Positions 1 to 7,904 of a DNA stretch of 28,494 nucleotides are shown here, in pieces. A program made the translations under genes and the position numbers. The stretch is from positions 1 through 28,494 of the forward strand of contig JAVBNF010000045.1 of the NCBI GenBank assembly GCA_031551725.1. The letters are read 5' to 3'. Origin of the DNA: JAVBNF01 sp031551725 (GTDB lineage Bacteria; Bacteroidota; Bacteroidia; Bacteroidales; P3). The stretch's first letter is position 1, and every line of letters starts with the position of its first letter. The notes under the pieces were generated by a model. It saw only the letters and a program-made list of their open reading frames with translations, was not told the DNA's origin and did no database searches.

Positions 1-1097
1 TTTGGAATGAGATTGGATTTAAATCCAATTCGAAAACAAGAAAATACAATCTTTCTGTTCCATCTACCACGGGTAATTGGACGTATGTCATTGCTGTCAC
101 CAATTTCAATACACCGACGGCTCCAATAGTTTCTATTGCCAATAACGGTGCAGCTTCTCCGCAAGTTTCCTTTACGATTTCTAATCCGGCAGATAATAAC
201 ACCTTTACCGTTTCCGTTGTTGCCACAAATTCTGCCTATTGTAAAGACACGGCACAAGTAAGTTTTACGTTAAAAGACTTAAATACGGCCGGCAATCTTG
301 AAACTCCGGTTCCCAATACCATTGCCGGCGGTGAAGCTATCGGTACAATAAAAACGATGACCGACACCCGTGAAACGCCTGCTAAAACGTATGAAATCAT
401 CAAAATGGCCGACGGTAGATGGTGGATGCGAGAGAACTTAAATTATCAAAAGGGATTGATTTTTCAATCATCTTCTAATCAAGCATCAACAATAAGAGGT
501 AACGGGATTTTTGGTATTGGAGATTTTTGGTGTCCAGGTCCAATTGATAAAGCTACCTCCTCCACACTCTCCGAATGTTCAATCATGGGGGCATTATATA
601 CATGGGAAGCAGCTGTATCAATAGATGGAATAGGTACATGGTCAGAACCTGCCGCCTTGCAAATGTATACGAGTGGTATCTCAGGACTCCCTCCATCTAT
701 ATGTAGTCGTGGTATTTGCCCTCCAGGCTGGCATCTTCCTTCTGACAACGAGTGGGGCGAGTTATTAAACTCTGTGGAAATAGGGGCTAAGGATCATAAT
801 ACAAAAGTAGGGTACGTAGGAACGAATGGTCTTAATACATTGATGTCATCAGGCTTTAATTTCGGAATCAAGCAAGCTACAGGTTTTTCGATATTAGCTT
901 CCGGCTACCGTTGGGGAGATGGTTCTATATTTTATGGACGAGGCTACATTGCTACTTTTTGGACTTCCACAGCATATTCGTCATCACAAGCATGGATCCG
1001 TTATTTTAATTCATCAAGTTTTAATCAAGAGTGGCGGGGAGGTGATTATTATGCTCGGTCTTATGGTTTTTCTGTCCGTTGTATCCAAGATAATTAA
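1..1097 (+). CDS. Surface protein with Ig-like region and C-terminal FISUMP domain, 5'-truncated by the window
   Basis: The frame is open from base 3 to the TAA at 1095-1097, so the true start lies left of the window; the first internal ATG (357) is not a credible start because coding runs straight through it. The part before about 330 is Thr/Ser/Val-rich with beta-strand-like stretches, as in Ig-like or PKD-like repeats of Bacteroidota surface proteins. From about 390 on it matches the Fibrobacter succinogenes major paralogous (FISUMP) domain: GRWWMRENLNY near 412-444, CPPGWHLPSDNEW near 718-756, an LASGYR segment near 895, FWTSTAYSSS near 957-987 and a terminal SVRCIQ. Such proteins are usually exported or lipid-anchored; their biochemical role is not known. 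No type IX C-terminal sorting domain is visible, since the protein ends directly after the FISUMP domain. Confident in the family, not in the function. Confidence 0.85.
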   Translation, partial: WNEIGFKSNSKTRKYNLSVPSTTGNWTYVIAVTNFNTPTAPIVSIANNGAASPQVSFTISNPADNNTFTVSVVATNSAYCKDTAQVSFTLKDLNTAGNLETPVPNTIAGGEAIGTIKTMTDTRETPAKTYEIIKMADGRWWMRENLNYQKGLIFQSSSNQASTIRGNGIFGIGDFWCPGPIDKATSSTLSECSIMGALYTWEAAVSIDGIGTWSEPAALQMYTSGISGLPPSICSRGICPPGWHLPSDNEWGELLNSVEIGAKDHNTKVGYVGTNGLNTLMSSGFNFGIKQATGFSILASGYRWGDGSIFYGRGYIATFWTSTAYSSSQAWIRYFNSSSFNQEWRGGDYYARSYGFSVRCIQDN

Positions 1098-1506
1098 GTT
1101 TAGAATCTCCTCACAGATTTTCTTAAACTTAAAACAGCAACCGGCCTGCACGCACAGCAATGGGCGTCCGAAAGCGAAATCCCCACATACTTTTTCATGG
1201 TGTGGTGTGGGGTGCTTTCGGTTCCGATATTTTACCTCTACGGGGTATTTGGAACATTTACCTACCGATGTTTGATCCCTAACGGGATATTATCGAACGC
1301 CGATGTCGTATTCTTGCTTTGTAGCAAATCCTAATAAAATCTTTCTGCAGCTTCCGCGAAATCTGCGTCATCTCCGTAAATCTGCGATAAAACCTTCGCC
1401 AAAGGCGAAGATACACGCAGTGTCACCGCGTAATTTTTTAAATAATTAAAATATAATTTTTCAGTTTTTTTTCGTATCTTTGCGTATTCAATTTTTTAGT
1501 AAAGTT
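1098..1506. repeat. Non-coding stretch with several hairpins and short repeats
   Basis: No credible gene is present in these 409 bases. In order they hold: a hairpin just after the upstream stop (AAGTTTA 1096-1102 with TAAACTT 1124-1130, inner AATCT/AGATT); a larger stem-loop (CCGAAAGC 1168-1175 plus CCCCACA 1181-1187, with TGTGGGG 1206-1212 plus GCTTTCGG 1214-1221); two related units starting with CCGAT at 1224 and 1265, each with a small CCC/GGG hairpin; short ATCTGCGT-like repeats around 1358-1388; and the hairpin CTTCGCC-AAA-GGCGAAG at 1394-1410. The right end holds the promoter of the next gene. This looks like a cluster of intergenic repeat elements or decayed mobile DNA. Confidence 0.6.
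1475..1482 (+). promoter_or_regulatory. Bacteroidota-type -7 element for the thioredoxin-era unit
   Basis: TATCTTTG fits TAnnTTTG and lies 25 bp before the ATG at 1507. No clear TTTG -33 element is seen upstream. Because it overlaps the TTG at 1480, a start there is excluded. Confidence 0.6.
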
Positions 1507-2988
1507 ATGAAAAGATTAGTCACTTTTTTATTCTTATTCGCCATTGGTTTTAGCATGTTTGCACAAAAAGGCACACCGGCTCAGAAACCACAGAAAATGA
1601 ACATCACCGTTAAACTCCGGAATTATCCCGACAGTTTGAACGTATTGCAGTTGGGCTATTATTTCGGAACAACCAAGTACCGCTTAGATACAGCAATTAA
1701 AGACAAAAAAGGGAACTTCGTTTTTACACGCGATTCTCAACCTCATCGAGGAATGTTTTTCATCTACTCTCAAACCAATAATTTAATTACCGATTTAATC
1801 ATTGATAAAGAACCTTCCTTTTCCATCGATTTGGATGTGAAAAACCCTTACGAAGGCTATATTATCAAGGGAAGTGAAGAAAATCAATTGATGTTCGACA
1901 GTTATTCACAACGCGGAAAATTGGTGCAAGAAGGCGAAAAAATCGGCGAACAGATTAAAGCCAAAGGCGACGATACTACCGGAAGAGCTGCAATGTATGC
2001 TCAATTAGAAAGCCTGCGTTTGCAATTTGAAAATTTGAATGACTCATTTTTATCTCAACATCCGGACAATTTAGTATCCGCAATTATGCGCCTTTCAAAA
2101 CAAGTAGATGTACCGGAAGCTCCTGCATTGATTACGGATTCTGTTCAAAAAAATCAATGGCGATACGAATATTTTCGTAATCATTATTTCGATAATATCG
2201 ATTTTCAAGATCCGCGCTTGGTTTATACTTCTACTTTTGATGATGGTCAACGTTTCAATTATTATCTGGATAAAATGATTCCTCCGTTTCCGGATTCTTT
2301 ATATGTTGCAATTGTGGATATTATTGAGCGTGCAAGAGGGAACAAACCGACCTTTCAATATTTACTGAGCACTTTATCCAATAAATACGGTTCTTCGGAA
2401 GTGATGGGACACGATGTTGTTTGGGTTAGATTAGCCGAAAAGTATTATCTCTCCGGCGACGCCGACTGGATTTCTCCGGCCATCAAGGAGAATTTCCAAA
2501 AACAAGTCAACCGCATTAAACCAACCATGCTTGGCGCAAAATTTCCGGAAGTATATTTTGTCGATACAACGGTGGATCAACCTCATGAAAACATTGTCTC
2601 CATTTATTCCGGCAAACGCCGTTATACCGTTATTATTTTCTGGGAACCCAGCTGCGGTCACTGCCAAAAAGAACTTCCGAAATTGAAAACGGAATACGAA
2701 CAGTTCGGCAAAGAATTGAATTTTGAAGTTTTCGCAATTTGTATGGATTCGGACATTGCTAAATGGAAAAAATATATTCGTGATAACGAACATCCGTGGA
2801 TTAGCTTATATGGCTACAAAGCAACTCGCACCGACTGGAAAGATCTATATGATATTGTTAGCACTCCAACGGTTTTTGTTTTAGATGAAAATAAAAATGT
2901 GATTGCACGCCGCATCGGCGTTGAACAAATTCCGGACTATCTGAAATACTGGACCAACACGCATCCTTTAAACGGAGTAAAAAAATAA
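1507..2988 (+). CDS. Exported TlpA-like thioredoxin-family protein (DUF4369/DUF5106-like N-terminal part)
   Basis: The start is placed at ATG 1507 rather than the longer in-frame TTG at 1480, because the TTG lies inside the promoter and the ATG begins a clean signal peptide (MKRL, then a hydrophobic run, cleavage near SMFA-QKG at residue 19). The 493-aa product has a beta-rich N-terminal region (about 30-125) like DUF4369, a helical middle (about 130-345) like DUF5106, and a C-terminal thioredoxin fold with the redox motif CGHC at residues 383-386 (WEPSCGHC) and a cis-Pro segment near STPTVFVLD. Family knowledge places such proteins in the periplasm as thiol-disulfide oxidoreductases, often serving cytochrome maturation or oxidative-stress repair; the real substrate is unknown. 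It is followed 2 bp later by era, so the two are probably co-transcribed. Confidence 0.85.
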   Translation: MKRLVTFLFLFAIGFSMFAQKGTPAQKPQKMNITVKLRNYPDSLNVLQLGYYFGTTKYRLDTAIKDKKGNFVFTRDSQPHRGMFFIYSQTNNLITDLIIDKEPSFSIDLDVKNPYEGYIIKGSEENQLMFDSYSQRGKLVQEGEKIGEQIKAKGDDTTGRAAMYAQLESLRLQFENLNDSFLSQHPDNLVSAIMRLSKQVDVPEAPALITDSVQKNQWRYEYFRNHYFDNIDFQDPRLVYTSTFDDGQRFNYYLDKMIPPFPDSLYVAIVDIIERARGNKPTFQYLLSTLSNKYGSSEVMGHDVVWVRLAEKYYLSGDADWISPAIKENFQKQVNRIKPTMLGAKFPEVYFVDTTVDQPHENIVSIYSGKRRYTVIIFWEPSCGHCQKELPKLKTEYEQFGKELNFEVFAICMDSDIAKWKKYIRDNEHPWISLYGYKATRTDWKDLYDIVSTPTVFVLDENKNVIARRIGVEQIPDYLKYWTNTHPLNGVKK

Positions 2989-2990
2989 TC

Positions 2991-3866
2991 ATGCACAAAT
3001 CCGGATTTGTAAATATCATCGGCAATCCTAATGCCGGAAAATCAACTTTGATGAACGCTTTAATCGGCGAGCAATTGTCGATTATTTCGCCAAAAGCGCA
3101 AACCACGCGTCATCGTATTTTGGGAATTTTAAACGACGACGATTATCAAATTGTTTTTTCGGATACTCCGGGAATTGTCAATCCGCATTACAAACTGCAA
3201 GAGGCGATGCTGTCGGCGGTCAACGGCGCCATTTCGGATGCAGATGTATTTGTATTAATTTCCCCAATTGGAGAAGATTTCAAGCAAACAGAAATCATTG
3301 AAAAAGTTCGAAAAACGGAAAAACCGATTATTCTTTTAATCAATAAAATCGACTTATCCAACCAAGAAGAAATTGCGACAAAAATTGATTACTGGAAAGA
3401 AACCATGCCGGAAGCCCGGATTTTACCGGTTTCGGCCTTGCACAAATTCAATGTCGACGGCGTTTTGAATATGATTCTGGAAGCCTTGCCCGAAGCTCCG
3501 CCGTATTATCCGAAAGATGAAATCTCGGATCGCAATGTGCGTTTTTTCGTATCGGAAATCATCCGCGAAAAAATTCTCACTTACTACAAAAAAGAAATTC
3601 CTTATTCGGTCGAGATTGCAATAGAAGAATATCAAGAAGGCGATACACTCGATAAAATGCGCGCGGTAATTTACGTAGAACGCGAATCTCAAAAAGGCAT
3701 TCTGATTGGCGCCGGTGGCAAAGCGCTTAAACGCGTGGGTACCGAAGCACGCCGCAGCATTGAACGTTTCTTAGGAAAGAAAGTTTTTCTCGAAATTTTT
3801 GTCAAAGTACAAAAAGACTGGCGCAACGACGATACACAATTGAAACGGTTTGGATACGATTTCTAA
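2991..3866 (+). CDS. era: GTPase Era, 16S rRNA-binding ribosome assembly factor
   Basis: The 291-aa product has the normal Era length and layout. G1 is GNPNAGKS (residues 11-18), the switch I region holds TTRHR (38-42), G3 is DTPG (58-61), G4 is NKID (118-121) and G5 is the SAL near PVSALHKF. The C-terminal KH domain (about 205-285) has the RNA-binding loop GAGGKALKRVG, and the protein ends in the typical LKRFGYDF. Era binds the 3' end of 16S rRNA in the cytoplasm and helps 30S maturation. The ATG at 2991 is 2 bp after the stop of the thioredoxin-like gene. The stop codon overlaps the convergent nuclease gene by 4 bp, and no terminator hairpin fits between them. Confidence 0.97.
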   Translation: MHKSGFVNIIGNPNAGKSTLMNALIGEQLSIISPKAQTTRHRILGILNDDDYQIVFSDTPGIVNPHYKLQEAMLSAVNGAISDADVFVLISPIGEDFKQTEIIEKVRKTEKPIILLINKIDLSNQEEIATKIDYWKETMPEARILPVSALHKFNVDGVLNMILEALPEAPPYYPKDEISDRNVRFFVSEIIREKILTYYKKEIPYSVEIAIEEYQEGDTLDKMRAVIYVERESQKGILIGAGGKALKRVGTEARRSIERFLGKKVFLEIFVKVQKDWRNDDTQLKRFGYDF

Positions 3867-4888
3867 AGCAGTTCTGATTCTTCTTTGTTGCCCGACTGCA
3901 ATTTGAATATCTGTTTCCCTCGTTCAATTTCGGCACGCAACTCCTCTTCTGTCGGAAGATATGGCATGTATTTTGTAGCGAAGAGCTGTCGGCTTTCATT
4001 TAACACAGAATACTTTGCGATCGCTTGATCTGTTTCCGTGCAAAGCAAGATACCAATAGTTGTATGGTCATTTGATTGTTTTTTCAAATCATCATACATT
4101 CGCACATACATATCCAATTGCCCTATATCTTGATGTGTCATTTTATCGATTTTCAAATCAATTAACACAAAACATTTCAAAATATAATTGTAAAAGACAA
4201 GATCAATATAAAAATCTGATGTTTCGGTTCTAATCAATTGCTGTCTTGCCACAAAAGCAAAACCTTTACCAAGTTCGAGCAGAAATTTTTGAATATTATC
4301 CAAAAGTGCTTGTTCAAAAGTAGCTTCTGTACATCCCATATTATCTGGCAAATTCAAAAATTCCAAAACCATTGGATTTTTAATAAAATCGAATTTATCA
4401 TCCTTTGTATCTTCCACGGGCACTTCAACTTGAGAAGCTAAAAGACGTTCATAATAAAGCGTTGAAATATTCCGATCCAATATTCGTGAACTCCACATGT
4501 TATTTGCGGCCTCCTTTAGGTAATATGTTCGAGCATTAGAGTCTGAAACTCTTAATATCCGCTGAATATGAGTCCAATTTAATTTGGCGAGCAGTGCTCG
4601 CCAAATTTCAAAATCAGGAAATAATTGATAAAACTGTCGATATTGTCGAATACTTCGTCCCGAAAATCCTTTCCCAAATTCAGCTATTAATTCTTTCGAT
4701 AACTCTTGGATCAATAATTCTCCATATCGCGCACGCCTTTCCCCTTTTTGTTCCTCTTCCACAATTCGTTTCCCAATTTTCCAATAAGCTTCAACCATCG
4801 CAAAATTGATCGCGGTGTAAGCCTTTTGACGTGCTTGCGATAGAATCTGTTTGATTTCTAATACATAGTTTTTTGCTAAATCACCCAT
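3863..4888 (-). CDS. YhcG/DUF1016-family PDDEXK nuclease
   Basis: Start taken at ATG 4888 (MGDLAKNY, as usual for the family); an in-frame TTG two codons earlier (4894) is less likely. The 341-aa product has the two-part family layout: a helical N-terminal DUF1016_N region (about 5-160; motifs YWKIGKRIVEEEQ, YGELLIQELS, GFSGRSIRQYRQFYQ, LNWTHIQ) and a C-terminal PDDEXK nuclease fold (about 175-325), with D229 in FYIDLVFY and D244-L-K246 in VLIDLKID as the likely metal-binding and catalytic residues. YhcG proteins are widely scattered, often near phage or defence genes; they are predicted DNA nucleases of uncertain role. Here it is a lone gene on the opposite strand to era, with no partner methylase or restriction subunit, consistent with a transferred cargo gene. 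The reading frame appears intact. Confidence 0.9.
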   Translation of the reverse strand: MGDLAKNYVLEIKQILSQARQKAYTAINFAMVEAYWKIGKRIVEEEQKGERRARYGELLIQELSKELIAEFGKGFSGRSIRQYRQFYQLFPDFEIWRALLAKLNWTHIQRILRVSDSNARTYYLKEAANNMWSSRILDRNISTLYYERLLASQVEVPVEDTKDDKFDFIKNPMVLEFLNLPDNMGCTEATFEQALLDNIQKFLLELGKGFAFVARQQLIRTETSDFYIDLVFYNYILKCFVLIDLKIDKMTHQDIGQLDMYVRMYDDLKKQSNDHTTIGILLCTETDQAIAKYSVLNESRQLFATKYMPYLPTEEELRAEIERGKQIFKLQSGNKEESELL

Positions 4889-4917
4889 AAACAATTATTC
4901 TTTTTTTTAATTCACTT

Positions 4918-4950
4918 GTTCAATTGTTTCCAAAATGGAAATAGTTGAAC
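4918..4950. repeat. Long inverted repeat between the nuclease gene and the HhH/barrel gene
   Basis: GTTCAA (4918-4923) and TTTCCA (4927-4932) are mirrored exactly by TGGAAA (4936-4941) and TTGAAC (4945-4950) around a 3-nt AAA centre. The two 3-nt internal segments (TTG and TAG) could form U-G, U-A and G-U pairs in plus-strand RNA, giving a continuous 15-bp stem there, but only partly in minus-strand RNA. No T-run follows on either side, so an ordinary terminator is not obvious. It lies 3 bp after the stop of the upstream minus-strand gene and 30 bp before the nuclease start, so a protein-binding operator for the nuclease gene is possible. Confidence 0.6.
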
Positions 4951-4954
4951 AATC

Positions 4955-6958
4955 TTAAAATTTCACTCTCATCTCCATTTTTATTTCCGGCTTATGCGGT
5001 CCCTGAATTTCGTCGTTCCCACTGCCGACAGTCTGTTTATTGGCAAAATACATATCGGAAAAGCGCAACCACAAGGATAATGTCCGATTGAAATCGTATT
5101 TTAACAACAGATAAAACCGGCTCCCCTCATCGTAATAAGCCACGGATGTAAGGCAATACAACACATCCGATTCATAAGCATAAATCCGATTATCATAATT
5201 ATCGGTTTTGAATAATGCATATCGTAAATTTATTGATAACGGCATTTTTTCAAACTGATAAATCACGTCTTGATAAATCATAAAGCCTTTTGTTTGCTCG
5301 CTTCCGCGAATATATCCGTTCCATTCTAACCGGTTTTTCAATGTCCAGTTTCCAAATTTATTTTCGATATGAAATCGTAGATTGTGCTTTGTATTATCAT
5401 CAATAATATGCATTGTTTCTGCCTCTGCTGCATTCAACATGGATTTCTGAACGCGCCAAACTGCATATAAATTACATCGTGACGACAAACGATAATTCAA
5501 CCGCAGCTGCTGCGAATTTGCATACGATGGAGCATCCAATCGATAAGAAAGCCAAGGCTTGCGAATCAAATTACTCATCGCCCACAAAGTTGTTTTCGAT
5601 GATATTGCAAACTGTACAGCCACGGATAATTGATGTCCGCTTGAATTTCCGGCCAGCGGATGATTAAAATCCACAGTTGCAAAACTGTACTTTGCCTGCA
5701 ACGAAAGCTGCTTATGCGGCACCAAAGAAATACCTTGAACGGTCGACCATGCGCCGGAATTCAACAAACTGACTTCTCCAAAAAAACGGAACCCCTTGGC
5801 AAGATACCGGTAGTCAGACGCAAACAGGGTTTGGTATCTTCGGGGTTCCGTAAATTGATTGTATAGCTTTTTCTCAAGCACAACAGGCACACTCAACCAG
5901 CTATGCATAGCCGTCAATCCAAGCTCCCAGCGTGTTAATCGATAATTCAAATGACCACCATAAAGCTGTTGAACAAGATTTTTTCGCTTGGCTAATTCCG
6001 TTTCCGTTCGATGATAGCCGCTTTCGCTTAAAGAAGCAACCGATAAAACATTGCCCGAATCATCCGTTTCTGCGGGCGTCCCGTCGATCTTTCGATATGA
6101 ATAAAATAAGGTAAGTTCAAACGGTTTTGTAATTTCCAATGTTGTTGCAAAACCACTTAAATAACCGTACTCTGTGCAAGATCCGAAAGGTTTGATGCCA
6201 ACTGCTCCACGATTAAAACCTGTTCCATCGACCGAAGCATCAAACGTCATTCCTGTCCACAAACCCGTTCCCTGGCCAAACTGCAACTGAAAAGAGCCCA
6301 GAACAACTTGCTTTATCCGTTTGAAATCACGTAGCGAAATATAAGCCGAAAACATATCAATCGATTTTTCTCCGGCATCTTTCTCCATCGCAAATCCTGC
6401 ACGAATACGATTTTTATAATTAAATTGATAACGCGCCATCCACGCCGGTGCACCACCCGCGTAGGGCCGTGCTCCGTTCGTGTCGGTGAAATAACCTTTC
6501 CGTTGGCTCATCACTTGTTGATAGCGCATCAATATCTGTTGTTTCCCATATTTTACAACATCTCGCATGTATATAGGTGGATCCGGAGGATCTCCAATGC
6601 AGACAAAAGGTTGTAAACGAGTAATCGTTTTTTCATCCAACAATGCAACATATTGCATTTCGGAAATATCCGTAAAGCTACCGTAATCCGAACGATAGCG
6701 GACAATACTTTCAATTTGAGCATCGTTTAAAAACCCCAAGCGATGCAAATCGGCTTCCGTTGCACGATTCAAATTGAGCGGACGATAAGCCAATCCTTGC
6801 AATTCCGTTGCAAGTTCGCTAATATCCAGCTCCTCCCCTTCTCCGCTCTCGGATTCCTGCCGCGTTTCGAAATAAGATTCCAGCACTTTATCCGAAACAT
6901 CGGCAGAATCCTTTGCTGAGAGCAGGGAACAACAACACAGAACAACAGTAAACATCAT
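4955..6958 (-). CDS. Outer-membrane protein with N-terminal helix-hairpin-helix (ComEA-like) region and predicted beta-barrel
   Basis: Start taken at ATG 6958, which shares its A with the TGA of the upstream gene (TGATG); GTG 6961 and ATG 6955 are alternatives. The 667-aa product has a short signal-like N-terminus (LCCCSLLSA), an acidic linker (about 20-50), then about residues 58-118 with two helix-hairpin-helix-like motifs (LNLNRATEADLHRLGFL and YGSFTDISEMQYVALL), as in ComEA-type DNA-binding proteins. The remainder is rich in alternating aromatic/polar strands (YRYLAKGFRFFGEVSLL, LYAVWRVQKS) and ends EMRVKF with a terminal Phe, typical of an outer-membrane barrel. An HhH region attached to a barrel suggests nucleic-acid contact at the outer membrane, perhaps DNA uptake, but that is inference. 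Translationally coupled to the barrel-like gene upstream. Confidence 0.8.
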   Translation of the reverse strand: MMFTVVLCCCSLLSAKDSADVSDKVLESYFETRQESESGEGEELDISELATELQGLAYRPLNLNRATEADLHRLGFLNDAQIESIVRYRSDYGSFTDISEMQYVALLDEKTITRLQPFVCIGDPPDPPIYMRDVVKYGKQQILMRYQQVMSQRKGYFTDTNGARPYAGGAPAWMARYQFNYKNRIRAGFAMEKDAGEKSIDMFSAYISLRDFKRIKQVVLGSFQLQFGQGTGLWTGMTFDASVDGTGFNRGAVGIKPFGSCTEYGYLSGFATTLEITKPFELTLFYSYRKIDGTPAETDDSGNVLSVASLSESGYHRTETELAKRKNLVQQLYGGHLNYRLTRWELGLTAMHSWLSVPVVLEKKLYNQFTEPRRYQTLFASDYRYLAKGFRFFGEVSLLNSGAWSTVQGISLVPHKQLSLQAKYSFATVDFNHPLAGNSSGHQLSVAVQFAISSKTTLWAMSNLIRKPWLSYRLDAPSYANSQQLRLNYRLSSRCNLYAVWRVQKSMLNAAEAETMHIIDDNTKHNLRFHIENKFGNWTLKNRLEWNGYIRGSEQTKGFMIYQDVIYQFEKMPLSINLRYALFKTDNYDNRIYAYESDVLYCLTSVAYYDEGSRFYLLLKYDFNRTLSLWLRFSDMYFANKQTVGSGNDEIQGPHKPEIKMEMRVKF

Positions 6959-7779
6959 CACTGCTTATTTTTATGTTTATTAAAAAACACCAAACTCAAT
7001 TGTGGTGTGAAACCTAAATATTGTGTATAAACCGTAGCAACATCCACACGGAAAGCATTGATTTCACAGCCTATTCCGGCAGAATAGGAAAGCGGATACG
7101 ACGACATTCCGCAACGCAACAAAAAACGTTCTTTCCATTCATATTCTGCGCCAACAGCAACACACCAAGGTTTCGTTATCTCATCCCCTATTTCCGCGGA
7201 AATACATAATTGCTCCGACAATATATATTGGGTTCCGAGCCGTATTTGCGGACGCAATTGCGCAAAAGCAACTTCCGTTGAATGCATTTGCACCGGATTT
7301 AAAATGTGCGCCGCCAAAAAACAATCTTTTCTCAAACGCAATGTAAACGCAGCTTCCATATTTAAAGCCATTCCTGAAGCGTAATTTTCTGTAAAATGAT
7401 TCCATAAACCGCCAAATTTCAATGCGGCATTAAATCCCGAAAACAATTGCTTGGCGTAAGAAAAAGAAAGGCTTTGTTCATTATAATCATCCATCCCCAA
7501 GTAAGTATATTGTCCGCCAAAAGCTCCGTATTTGGAGGGCAATACAGCAACAACCGCATGTTCGGGAAGCGCTAATAGGAATTTGCGTTTCGAAGTTAAT
7601 CCTCCTTCAAATGCTTTAATTTCAGTCGTCATTGCAGGATTATTTGCAACCGCAAACGCATCTTGTACAAATAAACTCGCGCCCGACAACGCTTCCGCAG
7701 AAGCGCCTAAACGCGCATTTTGAGAAAATAAACAGTGATTTCCGTACAAAATCAATATATAAAAAATGATTTTTTTCAT
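6958..7779 (-). CDS. PorV/UPF0164-like outer-membrane barrel protein
   Basis: The ATG at 7779 starts a clear signal peptide (MKKIIFYILILYGNHCLFSQ). The mature N-terminus, LGASAEALSGAS followed by DAFAVANNPA, is the hallmark of the PorV/UPF0164/FadL-like group, in which this segment forms the plug before a 14-strand barrel. The rest of the 273-aa product is strand-rich with many Tyr/Phe, fitting a small outer-membrane barrel. It is shorter than PorV itself (usually around 390 aa), closer in size to PorQ-like relatives. The gene ends in a TGATG coupling with the helix-hairpin-helix/barrel gene, so the two products likely act together. PorV/PorQ homologues serve type IX secretion, but a role there for this copy is not shown by the sequence. 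Confidence 0.75.
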   Translation of the reverse strand: MKKIIFYILILYGNHCLFSQNARLGASAEALSGASLFVQDAFAVANNPAMTTEIKAFEGGLTSKRKFLLALPEHAVVAVLPSKYGAFGGQYTYLGMDDYNEQSLSFSYAKQLFSGFNAALKFGGLWNHFTENYASGMALNMEAAFTLRLRKDCFLAAHILNPVQMHSTEVAFAQLRPQIRLGTQYILSEQLCISAEIGDEITKPWCVAVGAEYEWKERFLLRCGMSSYPLSYSAGIGCEINAFRVDVATVYTQYLGFTPQLSLVFFNKHKNKQ

Positions 7780-7791
7780 TTTGTGTTGTTG

Positions 7792-7824
7792 TTTTGTTAA
7801 TATAAAAATTTGTTGTACCTTTGC
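7792..7824 (+). promoter_or_regulatory. Strong Bacteroidota-type promoter with no gene downstream
   Basis: TTTG (7792-7795), 20 bp, then TACCTTTGC (7816-7824) is among the best promoter matches in the window. The predicted RNA would start near 7830 and meets a terminator hairpin at 7857-7904 before any convincing gene. It sits within the region upstream of the minus-strand gene that starts at 7779. Confidence 0.65.
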
Positions 7825-7829
7825 ATTAT

Positions 7830-7904
7830 AATATTGTGATTTTTCACAGAAAAAAGGAGTTGAATGCTATTGAAAGATGGCCCTGAGTTCAACTCTTTTT
7901 TTTT
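7830..7904 (+). ncRNA. Candidate small RNA of about 75 nt
   Basis: Defined by the promoter at 7792-7824 and the terminator at 7857-7904. The 5' part would fold as TGTGA (7835-7839), a TTTT loop and TCACA (7844-7848), followed by an A-rich single-stranded linker and a long terminator hairpin with a 23-nt loop. The whole RNA would be antisense to the 3' UTR of the minus-strand gene at 7903-8331. A weak AAGGAG plus ATG (7864) exists inside, but that frame runs through the terminator into the antisense region. I do not recognise a known RNA family. Transcription is predicted only. Confidence 0.4.
7857..7904. terminator. Bidirectional rho-independent terminator
   Basis: GAGTTGAA (7857-7864) pairs with TTCAACTC (7888-7895). 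On the plus strand a run of nine T follows (7896-7904); on the minus strand the mirrored stem is followed by one C and six T (7855-7850). It can end both the predicted plus-strand RNA and the minus-strand gene at 7903-8331. Confidence 0.8.

Noticed and set aside
919..1275. 118-codon plus-strand reading frame
   Set aside because: It overlaps the end of the FISUMP gene in another frame and then runs into the hairpin-rich non-coding stretch; the product has no recognisable motif.
1480..1506. TTG start giving nine extra residues to the thioredoxin-like protein
   Set aside because: It lies inside the TATCTTTG promoter element, so it could not be on the transcript; ATG 1507 gives a clean signal peptide.
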